A stretch of DNA of 64,000 bases from Streptomyces marianii (GTDB taxonomy: Bacteria > Actinomycetota > Actinomycetes > Streptomycetales > Streptomycetaceae). Every line of letters starts with the position of its first letter. Position 1 is the stretch's first letter. Below the pieces are notes generated by a model. That model ran no database searches and was not told where the DNA came from. It was given only the letters and a program-made list of their open reading frames with translations. The DNA is taken from the NCBI RefSeq assembly GCF_005795905.1, contig NZ_VAWE01000001.1, positions 6,003,001-6,067,000 on the forward strand, read 5' to 3'. The position numbers and the translations under genes were made by a program. Shown in pieces: positions 50,588 to 60,379 of this stretch.

Positions 50588-52666
50588 ATGGCGCAGGAAG
50601 TGAGCACGCCGGCCGCCGGCCCCGGACCGATACCCCGGCCCGGCGAGGGAGCGAACCGCCGCAGCGTTCTCGTGGCGATCGGCGCACTGCTGCTGGGCCT
50701 GCTGCTCGCCGCGCTCGACCAGACCATCGTGGCCACCGCACTGCCGACGATCGTCAGCGCCCTCGGCGGCCTGGAGCACCTGTCCTGGGTGGTCACCGCG
50801 TACATCCTCGCCTCGACGGCGGCGACCCCGCTCTGGGGCAAACTCGGCGACCAGTACGGCCGCAAGAAGCTCTTCCAGACGGCCATCGTCATCTTCCTGA
50901 TCGGCTCGGCGCTGTGCGGCATCGCGCAGGACATGCCGCAGCTCATCGCCTACCGTGCCGTCCAGGGCCTCGGCGGCGGCGGCCTCATCGTGCTGTCGAT
51001 GGCGATCGTCGGCGACATCGTCTCGCCGCGCGAACGCGGCCGCTACCAGGGGCTGTTCGGCGCCGTCTTCGGGGCGAGCAGCGTACTCGGGCCGTTGCTC
51101 GGCGGCCTGTTCACCCAGCACCTCAGCTGGCGCTGGGTGTTCTACATCAACCTGCCCATCGGCGTGGTCGCGCTGTTCGTGATCGCCGCGGTCCTGCGCA
51201 TCCCGGCCAGCCGGACCCGGCACACCATCGACTACCTGGGCACGGTCCTCATCGCGGCCGTCGCGACCTGCCTGGTCCTCGTCGCCTCGCTCGGCGGCAC
51301 CACCTGGGCCTGGGACTCGCCGCAGATCATCGCCCTGGCCGTACTCGGGGTCCTGCTCCTCGTCGCCTTCGTCCGCGCCGAGCGCCGCGCCGCCGAGCCC
51401 GTGCTGCCGCCGAAGCTGTTCCGGAACCGTACGTTCACCCTCGTCTGCGCCATCAGTTTCATCGTCGGGTTCGCGATGTTCGGCGCGCTGACGTACCTGC
51501 CGACGTTCCTGCAAATCGTCCAGGGCATCACCCCCACCATGTCCGGCGTCCACATGCTGCCGATGGTGGTCGGACTGCTGATCACCTCCACCGTGTCCGG
51601 CCAGATCGTCAGCCGGACGGGCCGGTGGAAGGTCTTCCCCGTAGTCGGCACCGCCGTGACCGCCGTCGGCCTCCTCCTGCTCCACCAGCTGGAGCCGAAC
51701 ACCCCGACCTGGGAGGTCGGCGGCTACTTCTTCGTCTTCGGCTCCGGCCTCGGCCTGGTCATGCAGGTGCTGGTGCTGGCGGTGCAGAACGCGGTCGGGT
51801 ACAAGGACCTCGGCGTCGCCACGTCCGGCGCCACCTTCTTCCGTTCCATCGGCGCCTCGTTCGGCGTCGCGCTCTTCGGCACCGTCTTCACCAGCCGGCT
51901 GCGCGAGCTCCTCGCCGAGACGCTCGCCGGCCGCCCGCTGCCGCCGGAGACCAGCCCCGAACGCATCGCCGCCGATTCGCACGCCATCACCCTGCTGCCG
52001 TCCGGACTGCGCCCGGCGGTCATCCAGGCGTTCTCGACCTCCATCGCGGACGTCTTCCTGTACGCGGCGCCGGTCGTCGCCGTCGGCTTCATCCTCGCCC
52101 TCCTCCTGCGGGAGGACAAGCTGCGCGGCTCCGTCACCGCTCCCGAGGTCAGCGAGACCATCCCGCCCAACCCCGTCCAGCGCTCGTCGTACGACGAATG
52201 CGCCCGCGCGCTGTCCGTCCTCGGTTCGCGCGAGGGCCGCAAGGCCGTCTACGTCAAGATCACCGCCAGGTCCGGGCTGGATCTCAGTCCGGCCGCGAGC
52301 TGGTTGCTGCTGCGTGTCAAACGCCACGGGCTGGTGGAACCCGCCCGGCTCGCCGAGGCCACCAACGTACCGGTCAAGGCTGTCACCGACGCGTCACGGG
52401 AGGTCGAGGAGCGCGGGCTGGCCCGCCGGGAGGGCTTGTCGCTGATGCTCACCGACAAGGGCGTGGACGCCACGGCAAAGCTGTCCGCGGCACGGGAGGA
52501 GTCGCTGTCGGAGCTGCTGGGCGACTGGTGGGGACCGGACCGGCCCACCGACCTCGTCCAGCTGGTGAGGGAACTCACCGCGGAGCTGTGCGGCTCCGAC
52601 GGCGAGCGCCCCTCCGGCGGCGTACCGCACCGGGACCACCAGGCGTGGAACTTCCCGACGCACTGA
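50588..52666 (+). CDS. DHA2 (14-TM) MFS transporter with fused MarR-like domain
   Basis: 692 residues. Residues about 25-525 contain 14 helices with LDQTIVATALPTIV (TM1), LGDQYGRKKLF and AYRAVQGLGGGGLIV, motifs of EmrB/QacA-type multidrug exporters. Residues 545-680 are a winged-helix region: ASWLLLRVKRHGLVEPARLAEATNVPVKAVTDASREVEERGL then LMLTDKG, close to MarR repressors. A transporter carrying its own DNA-binding domain is a recognised but uncommon actinobacterial architecture. Confidence 0.88.
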   Translation: MAQEVSTPAAGPGPIPRPGEGANRRSVLVAIGALLLGLLLAALDQTIVATALPTIVSALGGLEHLSWVVTAYILASTAATPLWGKLGDQYGRKKLFQTAIVIFLIGSALCGIAQDMPQLIAYRAVQGLGGGGLIVLSMAIVGDIVSPRERGRYQGLFGAVFGASSVLGPLLGGLFTQHLSWRWVFYINLPIGVVALFVIAAVLRIPASRTRHTIDYLGTVLIAAVATCLVLVASLGGTTWAWDSPQIIALAVLGVLLLVAFVRAERRAAEPVLPPKLFRNRTFTLVCAISFIVGFAMFGALTYLPTFLQIVQGITPTMSGVHMLPMVVGLLITSTVSGQIVSRTGRWKVFPVVGTAVTAVGLLLLHQLEPNTPTWEVGGYFFVFGSGLGLVMQVLVLAVQNAVGYKDLGVATSGATFFRSIGASFGVALFGTVFTSRLRELLAETLAGRPLPPETSPERIAADSHAITLLPSGLRPAVIQAFSTSIADVFLYAAPVVAVGFILALLLREDKLRGSVTAPEVSETIPPNPVQRSSYDECARALSVLGSREGRKAVYVKITARSGLDLSPAASWLLLRVKRHGLVEPARLAEATNVPVKAVTDASREVEERGLARREGLSLMLTDKGVDATAKLSAAREESLSELLGDWWGPDRPTDLVQLVRELTAELCGSDGERPSGGVPHRDHQAWNFPTH

Positions 52667-52759
52667 GCGGCCCCGGGACGGCCCCGGGAAGACCGGGACA
52701 CGGCCCCGGCCGCACGACGGCGCGCGGCCCAGGACGACGGAGGGAACGGTCCGCGCGGC

Positions 52760-52905
52760 CTGCTCCGCGCGGCTTGATCTGTGCCGCTGCGCCGCGCTGC
52801 CTGTTCCGCGCCGGCCTGGTCTGTGCCGTTGCCTGTTCCGCGCGGCTTGGTCTGTGCCGCTGCGCCGCGCTGCCTGTTCCGCGCCGGCCTGGTCTGTGCC
52901 GCTGC
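52760..52905. repeat. Two 73-bp direct repeats
   Basis: The sequence TGYTCCGCGCGGCTTGRTCTG and the ~50 bp following it recur with an exact 73-bp offset (52760-52832 and 52833-52905), followed by further partial units to ~52935. They lie in the gap between the MFS gene and the convergent GNAT gene; no coding function seen. Confidence 0.65.
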
Positions 52906-52951
52906 GCCGCGCCGCCCGTTCTTGCCGCCTGTTCCGCGCCTGCGGACCGGA

Positions 52952-53473
52952 TCAGGCTGCCGCATCCCCTTCCCGGGGTACGGGTTCCCCGGGCGCCAGC
53001 TCCTTGCCGTACCAGATCTCCATGTACGGCCCCTCGCAGTACGCGGGGATCTCCCGGTAGCCGTGTCGTGCGTAGAGGGCGCGGGCCCCGACCAGGTCCA
53101 GCCGGGTGTTGAGCACCATCCGCCGCGCCCCGAGCCGCCGGGCCGCCTCCTCCAGGGCCGTGAGCAGGGCCGCGCCGCCTCCCGTGCCGCGGAACGCCGG
53201 GCGCACGAACACCCGGGTCAGCTCGGCCCGTTCGGCGTCCAGCAGCAGCACCCCGCCGCAGGCTGCCCCCTCGCCGCCGTGACGTCCGACGACGAACCCG
53301 CCGGTGGGAGCGACGAGCCGGGCCACGCCGTCGTCCGCGAGGCCCTCGTCGATCTCCGCGTCCGTGGCGGGCCGCCCCCAGTAACTGCTCGCCACGTCGG
53401 CGTAGTAGTCGCGCCGCAGGGCCGTGGCGTCGGGGCTGTCGAAGTGCTCGGGAAGCACGGTCCATCGCGTCAT
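52952..53473 (-). CDS. GNAT-family N-acetyltransferase
   Basis: 173 residues from ATG 53473. GNAT core: GGVLLLDAERAELTRVFVRPAFRGTGGGAALLTALEEAARRLG (acetyl-CoA site RGTGGGAA), then NTRLDLVGARALYARHGYREI. Likely acts on a small molecule. Substrate unknown. Gap 53474-54092 upstream contains no gene, only GC-rich short repeats of CGGGCCGGTACGTGTCC. Confidence 0.85.
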   Translation of the reverse strand: MTRWTVLPEHFDSPDATALRRDYYADVASSYWGRPATDAEIDEGLADDGVARLVAPTGGFVVGRHGGEGAACGGVLLLDAERAELTRVFVRPAFRGTGGGAALLTALEEAARRLGARRMVLNTRLDLVGARALYARHGYREIPAYCEGPYMEIWYGKELAPGEPVPREGDAAA

Positions 53474-55454
<1,981 letters not shown>

Positions 55455-55459
55455 GGCAA

Positions 55460-55678
55460 CCCGGCCGGCCGTGCCGGGCGTCCCGACGTACCCGGCCGGC
55501 CGTGCAGGGCGTCCCGACGTACCCGGCCGGCCGTGCCGGGCGTCCGTTCACCATTGGGCGGGTCCGACAGGCCGTGCTGGGTGTGCCCGTTCCGCGTTCG
55601 ACGGGTCGGGCCGGCCGTGCTGGGTGTGCCCGTTCCGCGTTCGACGGGTCGGGCCGGCCGTGCCGGGTGTGCCCGTTC
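55460..55678. repeat. 31-bp and 43-bp tandem repeats after gdhA
   Basis: 31-bp unit (CCCGGCCGGCCGTGCCGGGC as its first 20 bases) 2.8 copies at 55460-55545, then a 43-bp unit around GTGCTGGGTGTGCCCGTTCC 2.5 copies at 55571-55678. It fills the gap between gdhA and the serpin gene. CRISPR is excluded: units are head-to-tail without variable spacers. Confidence 0.65.
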
Positions 55679-55825
55679 CCCCTCCGACGACGCCGCCACC
55701 CGCGCCCGCGCAGGGCCTTGACGGGCATGGCCGGTCGGGCTCCTGGCACACCCCGCCCGGAAGCAGCCGCCTCCTGGCACACTGCACCCGGAAGCGGAAG
55801 AAGCGGGTGACGGGGGGCGGTTGCA

Positions 55826-56977
55826 ATGGACGACACGGCGAGGACGGAACGAGCTGGTGCGACACCCGGGCCACCGGTTCGGCCGGGTGCCTACCCCGGA
55901 CACGCGAGAGCCGTCCAGGCCGTCGGGGAGCGCTGGTTGCGACAGTTCGACGGGCGGGGCGACTTCGTCTGCTCGCCCGCCGGGCTGTGGCTCGCGCTCG
56001 GTGCCGTGGCGGCGGGCGCGCGCGGCGGCACCGCCGAGGAGCTGCGGGCGCTGCTCGGCGCGGCCGGGGACGACGCGGCCACGGCCGTCACCTCCGCGGC
56101 CGGGGAGCTCGCCGGCACGGATGCGCTGGCCGTCGCCACCCGGGTCTGGAGCAGGGTCCCGGTGTACCGGGCCTACCGCGAGGCGCTCCCCGGCATCGGA
56201 TTCGCACATCTCGGCGACGGCCGGGACGACATCGACGCCTGGGTGAAGCAGGCGACCGGCGGGCAGATCGACAGGCTGCCGGTCCCCATACCGCCCGACA
56301 CGCTCCTGGCCCTGGTCAACGCCCTCGCGCTGAAGGCCCGTTGGCAGACCCCCTTCCAAGGCCACGCGACCCGGCACGCGCCGTTCACGGACGCCTCGGG
56401 GACGGTCCACCGGGTGCCGACGATGCACCGGCGGCTGGCCCCCGCCGACGCGTGGACCACGGGCCCGGCCCGGATCGCGCAACTGCGTTGCGAAGGCGCC
56501 GCGGGCGCGGTGGTCAGGCTCGTCCTCGGCGCGCCGGGCGCCGGCCCCGCGGAGGTGCTGCCCGCGGCCTGGGCGCCGCGCGAGGCGTGCGCACCCGTCG
56601 AGGCGGAGGCCGTCGCCCTCGCGGTGCCCCGCCTCGCCCTGCGGACGACGACGGACGTCACGTCCCGACTGCCGGCGCTGGGCGTCCGGCAGGCGACCTC
56701 GTCGCTCGCCGACTTCTCCGGACTGTCGCCCGAACGACTGGCGATCTCGATGGTCGTCCAGGAGGCCGTTCTCAAGATCGCGGAACTCGGCGTGGAGGCG
56801 GCGGCCGTGACGGCGGTCCTCTCCCGCGCGGGCGGCGCGCCGCGTCCCGACCGGACCCTCCGGCTCGCCTACGACCGGCCCTTCGGCATCGTCGTGCTCG
56901 ACGCCTCGGGGCGGCTCCCCCTCTTCACCGCCTGGCAGTCGACCGCCCCGGCGGGCGACCCGGCACCGGGGGAGTGA
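55826..56977 (+). CDS. Serpin-family protease inhibitor
   Basis: 383 residues, the typical serpin length. N-terminal RGDFVCSPAGLWLALGAVAAGARGGTAEEL (serpin helix motif), central LALVNALALKARWQTPF, and the reactive-loop hinge KIAELGVEAAAVTAVLSRAG, where the small alanines support an inhibitory serpin, then DRPFGIVVLDASGRLPLFTAW. No signal peptide. Bacterial serpins target proteases of the host or of neighbours; the target is unknown. Confidence 0.92.
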   Translation: MDDTARTERAGATPGPPVRPGAYPGHARAVQAVGERWLRQFDGRGDFVCSPAGLWLALGAVAAGARGGTAEELRALLGAAGDDAATAVTSAAGELAGTDALAVATRVWSRVPVYRAYREALPGIGFAHLGDGRDDIDAWVKQATGGQIDRLPVPIPPDTLLALVNALALKARWQTPFQGHATRHAPFTDASGTVHRVPTMHRRLAPADAWTTGPARIAQLRCEGAAGAVVRLVLGAPGAGPAEVLPAAWAPREACAPVEAEAVALAVPRLALRTTTDVTSRLPALGVRQATSSLADFSGLSPERLAISMVVQEAVLKIAELGVEAAAVTAVLSRAGGAPRPDRTLRLAYDRPFGIVVLDASGRLPLFTAWQSTAPAGDPAPGE

Positions 56978-57063
56978 GGACCGCCGTGGCTTCCCGCCCG
57001 CCGCCGCTCCCACCGGGGGCGCCCGGTCCGGGACGCTGACGCCCCGCGCGGGCCGACGGCATC

Positions 57064-57098
57064 GGAGCCCCGCCGGAACGACGTTCCGACGGGGCTCC
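57064..57098. terminator. Bidirectional hairpin terminator
   Basis: GGAGCCCCGCCGGAACG pairs with GTTCCGACGGGGCTCC (one mismatch), 57064-57098, located between the serpin gene and the convergent 57126-57548 gene. It is followed by TTGT. Likely terminates both. Confidence 0.7.
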
Positions 57099-57125
57099 TT
57101 GTCGCGGAACCGGCTCAGGGAGAGG

Positions 57126-57548
57126 TCAGCGCAGGCTCCACACGACGTCGACGGACTCGGACGGATCGTCGGGCCCGACGACTCCTGTGCCGCCGAGAAG
57201 GGCGGAGACCTTCTGGCACTGCACGTAGCCCGCACCGCCCCGGGACCGGAGACCGAGGACGAGCCGGTCCGATCTCGGCCGGGCAGGCACACCGGACATC
57301 TCGAAGATACGTTCGCTCTCCTCTTCGTCGAGCGTGTGGAGCTCCAGGGTTTCGTATCGGGTCACCAGTTGCATGGCCTCCACGCCTTCGAAGAGGAGGT
57401 CCAGACGCAGCGGGTGCGCGGAGTCCGGCGCCGCACGGAGCAGTAGCTGTGAATGGCCGACGCCGTACCGCCAGACCCTGAAGCTCCGCTCGGAGGTGAA
57501 GAGGACGGACGCGTCGTCACCGGCGCTGCCCGGACGGACGGCCACCAC
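57126..57548 (-). CDS. Conserved hypothetical protein (140 aa)
   Basis: GTG at 57548 (or 57545) with GGGAG nearby upstream. Beta-strand-rich product, e.g. FRVWRYGVGHSQLLLRA and MQLVTRYETLELHTLDEEESERIFEM. It overlaps neither neighbour. Resembles uncharacterised Streptomyces proteins; family unknown. Confidence 0.55.
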   Translation of the reverse strand: MVAVRPGSAGDDASVLFTSERSFRVWRYGVGHSQLLLRAAPDSAHPLRLDLLFEGVEAMQLVTRYETLELHTLDEEESERIFEMSGVPARPRSDRLVLGLRSRGGAGYVQCQKVSALLGGTGVVGPDDPSESVDVVWSLR

Positions 57549-57573
57549 TCGTCTCCCACTCGCACTCGGGTGT

Positions 57574-57900
57574 TCAACCCTGCTTCGGCGCGGCCTGCTG
57601 GACCACCTCGAAGGACCAAAGGGTCGAGCCCGTAGCGGCCGGCTTCGGGCGTTCGCCCCCGCCGCCCTCGCCGCGGTGGGCGGCCTGCATGGGGCCGGAC
57701 ATCCAGTTCTGGAAGTCCTCCTCACTGCGCCAGCGGGTGTAGACGAGGTAGTCGTCGGTGCCCTCCAGCGGGCGGAGCAGCTCGAACCACTCGAAGCCGT
57801 CCGAGGACTCCACGGCCCCCGCACGAGCGGAGAACCGCTGCTCCAGGGCCTCGCGTTGTTCGGCGGGGACGGTCAGCACATTGATCTTCACGACACTCAT
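57574..57900 (-). CDS. Antibiotic biosynthesis monooxygenase (ABM) domain protein
   Basis: 108 residues: MSVVKINVLTVPAEQREALEQRFSAR then WFELLRPLEGTDDYLVYTRW, then EEDFQNWMSG. These strands and helix fit a single ABM (dimeric alpha/beta barrel) domain, such as heme-degrading or quinone-processing monooxygenases. A Gly-rich tail follows. ATG at 57900. Confidence 0.88.
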   Translation of the reverse strand: MSVVKINVLTVPAEQREALEQRFSARAGAVESSDGFEWFELLRPLEGTDDYLVYTRWRSEEDFQNWMSGPMQAAHRGEGGGGERPKPAATGSTLWSFEVVQQAAPKQG

Positions 57901-57992
57901 GAGGTGCAGGATAGGGCGGACACGGGCCGCCCGGCGTCCCGACCCGGCGGGGCGGCGGACGGCGCACCGGGCGCTCGCCGCCCCGCCCGGGC

Positions 57993-58661
57993 TCAGCCAG
58001 TGACGCGGGCGAGCAGGAGGCCGTCGTACCCGCGTGCGCCCACCGTCTGGACGGCGGTCGCCGTGAGCCGCGGGTGTTCGGAGACGACCTCGAACATCCG
58101 GCGGGTGCCCACGATCGCGGGGTCCTCGCTCGTCGCGTCGAGGACCGAGCCGCCGCGTACGACGTTGTCGACGACGATGATGCTGCCCGGGCGTGACAGC
58201 TTCACCGCCCACTCCACGTAGTGGGGGTTGTTGGCCTTGTCGGCGTCGATGAAGAAGAAGTCGTACGGGGCGCTGCCCTCGGCCTCCAGCGCGGCGAGGC
58301 TGTCGAGCGCGGATCCGACCCGCACCTCGACCTTCTTGTCGAGCCCCGCGCGGGCGAGGTTGGCGCGGGCCACGTCCGCGTGCTTCGCGCTGTACTCGAG
58401 CGAGACGAGTTGTCCGTCGGCGGGCAGTGCCCGGCCGAGCCAGATGGTGCTGTAACCCCCGAGCGTGCCGATCTCGAGGATCCTCGTCGCGCCCTGGGTG
58501 AGGGCCAGCAGGTGCAGCAGCTTGCCCTGGATGGGCGCGACGGCGATCTGCGGCAGGCCGGCCGCGTCGCTCGCGGCCACGGCGGACGCCAGGGCGTCGT
58601 CCTCCGGAACCAGCAGGTCGGTCAAGTAGGCGTCCACGGCGTTCCATTGCTGTTCAGACAT
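57993..58661 (-). CDS. SAM-dependent O-methyltransferase
   Basis: 222 residues from ATG 58661. Family 3 O-methyltransferase motifs: ATRILEIGTLGGYSTIWLGRAL (SAM-binding GxGxG-like), VRVGSAL, YDFFFIDADKANNPHYVEW (metal/substrate), and IVVDNVVRGGSVLD. It resembles caffeoyl-CoA or catechol O-methyltransferases. Substrate not deducible. Confidence 0.92.
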   Translation of the reverse strand: MSEQQWNAVDAYLTDLLVPEDDALASAVAASDAAGLPQIAVAPIQGKLLHLLALTQGATRILEIGTLGGYSTIWLGRALPADGQLVSLEYSAKHADVARANLARAGLDKKVEVRVGSALDSLAALEAEGSAPYDFFFIDADKANNPHYVEWAVKLSRPGSIIVVDNVVRGGSVLDATSEDPAIVGTRRMFEVVSEHPRLTATAVQTVGARGYDGLLLARVTG

Positions 58662-58719
58662 ACGGGAAACGTATCCCAAGTCCGAACTCCCGGGCGGGAC
58701 ACGCATCCCTGACCGGCTC

Positions 58720-58946
58720 TGTCCGATCTCAGTGAAGTTGGCGACGGTTCTCCGCGCTGACCTGCGGCTCGCCAACTTCATCGAGACGGGGCGTGCGTAC
58801 GCCCTTCGATCTGAAGGGGCATCTGACCAGCGCGACAGTGGAGGCCTTCATCGTCTCCGAGGTCAGAAGCCCCTTCGTTTTGAAGGCTCGCGGGATGTTC
58901 GCCAAGTTGAATCAGGCTCTCGCCACCTTCTCTGAGATCGGACAGG
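58720..58946. repeat. MITE-like palindromic element (227 bp)
   Basis: Terminal inverted repeats of about 24 bp: CTGTCCGATCTCAG at 58720-58733 continuing to 58744, mirrored at 58922-58946 with two mismatches. Nested inside are GGGCGTGCGTACGCCC (58787-58802), an inverted pair CCTTCGAT...GGGGCATCTGACC / GGTCAGAAGCCCC, and repeats of TCGCCAA. No ORF. A non-autonomous element mobilised by a foreign transposase is the simplest reading. Confidence 0.65.
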
Positions 58947-58959
58947 CTCCCACCGCCCA

Positions 58960-59437
58960 CGGCGAGGTTCCCCGCCGGATGCCACGGTTCCACGGACGTC
59001 CTCATCGGCGCCAAACTGAAAGCCCTGGAGTAGGCGTACGACGGCCTCGAGCTTCTGAAGCGGGGCTGCGAAATCGCCGACAAGGCCGGCATGCGGACGG
59101 TGTCGGCCATGTCCGAGGACGTGCCCTGCTTGAGGCACAACGTCCCCAGGCTCCCAGGGACAAGTCGAGGATCCCTGATTCCACTGACTGCGACGCGTGT
59201 GCGAAACGTATCCGTGTGCCGGGGAGTCAGCTCGGGGGTGGCGAGATCGTCACCATCAAGCCGGCGGGCCGGCACGGCCTCGGCCGCCACCGAGGGCCGG
59301 ACACCTTCTTGATCGAGCACACCGTGGTCGTCTACCAGGGCCGGGTCCATGACGGCTCTACGGGGCGAGGCGGTGAGACCATCGCCGAGTACAAGGCCAA
59401 GTGGGATTGGCCCGACGCCATCAACTTCGGATCCTAG
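58960..59437 (+). pseudogene. Decayed polymorphic-toxin C-terminal region
   Basis: The sequence between the MITE and an immunity-like gene is broken: a fragment AYDGLELLKRGCEIADKAGM lies after an in-frame TAG (near 59032). The last ~75 codons (59213-59437) read GEIVTIKPAGRHGLG... DTFLIEHTVVVYQGRVHDGSTG ... KWDWPDAINFG, a beta-hairpin-rich toxin-domain type seen at the ends of Streptomyces polymorphic toxins. No N-terminal delivery module remains. Confidence 0.4.
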
Positions 59438-59444
59438 GAGCCGC

Positions 59445-59819
59445 GTGGCCGACAAGCAGCTCATCGAACAGCTCCAGGCCAGGCCGGGGATGTACGGTCT
59501 GAACGGTACCTACCACCCCACCGCCATGCTCCTTCTCGGGTTCGACCTGGCTCGGGACGGCGGCCTGCTGCGAGGTTTCAGGGAGTGGTTGATCGTGCGC
59601 AGGGGGGAACCCTCCAGCGCCGTGTGGTACGCGCTCGTGTTCCAGGAGTCGTTGCCCGGTGTCAGTCTCCGGAACTGGGGACGTCTGGAACCGGAGCAGG
59701 ACCAGCGGGCTGTGGATCACCTCTTCTCCCTCGTCCTGGAATTCCTGGACGTACGCGACAACAGTGAATCGCTGGCCCGTATGTACACGGAGTACCACTC
59801 TCTGCAAGCCGGGCGGTAA
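59445..59819 (+). CDS. Putative immunity protein (124 aa)
   Basis: GTG start with AGGAG 5 nt upstream, 7 bp after the toxin-fragment stop. VADKQLIEQLQARPGMYGLNGTYHPTAMLLLGFDLARDGG resembles small alpha/beta immunity proteins that follow toxin domains. Intact and acidic in its helices. The assignment rests on context and pattern only. Confidence 0.5.
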   Translation: MADKQLIEQLQARPGMYGLNGTYHPTAMLLLGFDLARDGGLLRGFREWLIVRRGEPSSAVWYALVFQESLPGVSLRNWGRLEPEQDQRAVDHLFSLVLEFLDVRDNSESLARMYTEYHSLQAGR

Positions 59820-59969
59820 CGCGGACCTGGCGTGGTCACGTCGGCCGGCAGGGCGTCGCCGCGATTCCGGCGGCGCCCTCGATCGTATCGACGGTTCCGC
59901 AACCAAGGTCGGACGCCGGGCGTCCGACGGCTGACCTGAATTCACCGAGTAGGACTGGAGATCGCAGAT

Positions 59970-60262
59970 TGAGTCACCCCTTCGAACCGGAAGGCGAGAC
60001 GCTCTGGGACGCCGGCTACCACAGCGGCCGACTGTACGTCTCCCTCGCCCGTGGTGCCGCCGAGTTCCTAGGCTGCCGTCGGGGCTGACCCCGAACGTCC
60101 AAGGTGGCTGCGACGTGGAACCGCAACCGTTCCGAGTCTTCGTTGAGGGCCTGTACAACCAGTACATCTCGACCCGGAACGGGTTCTGCACGGGCTGGCC
60201 CACGGTCTGCTGGTCACTTCGCTCATCCTGCTGGAACGCGCGGGCGGAACCATCCCACTGAC
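59970..60262 (+). pseudogene. Frameshifted small gene remnant
   Basis: Plus-strand fragments in different frames: SHPFEPEGETLWDAGYHSGR (ending at a stop near 60088), then EPQPFRVFVEGLYNQYIS, then LHGLAHGLLVTSLILLERAG, joined only by frameshifts. Probably a second broken toxin or immunity gene. No product name possible. Confidence 0.35.
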
Positions 60263-60379
60263 CCTGGGTGTTCAGCGGAATTGGGTGATCTGACGGTCTG
60301 GTAGCAGAAAGGTGCCGCTGGCCTGCAAGGATGCGAGTGTTGAGGTCGTATCCGCTGCGAGAGTCAGGGCACCAGTCTG

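Noticed and set aside
52760..52905. CRISPR or duplicated gene fragment
   Set aside because: A two-copy 73-bp direct repeat without spacer diversity or open frame conservation.
48382..53112. 1576-codon plus-strand frame spanning the HAD, peptidoglycan-binding and MFS genes
   Set aside because: Shadow frame: it runs through three well-supported genes in different frames or strands and its product is low-complexity Arg/Gly/Pro.
60297..60308. 12-bp TCTGGTAGCAGA shared with 24078-24089 as a common IS end
   Set aside because: Too short, and not at the terminal repeats of either IS; probably coincidence.
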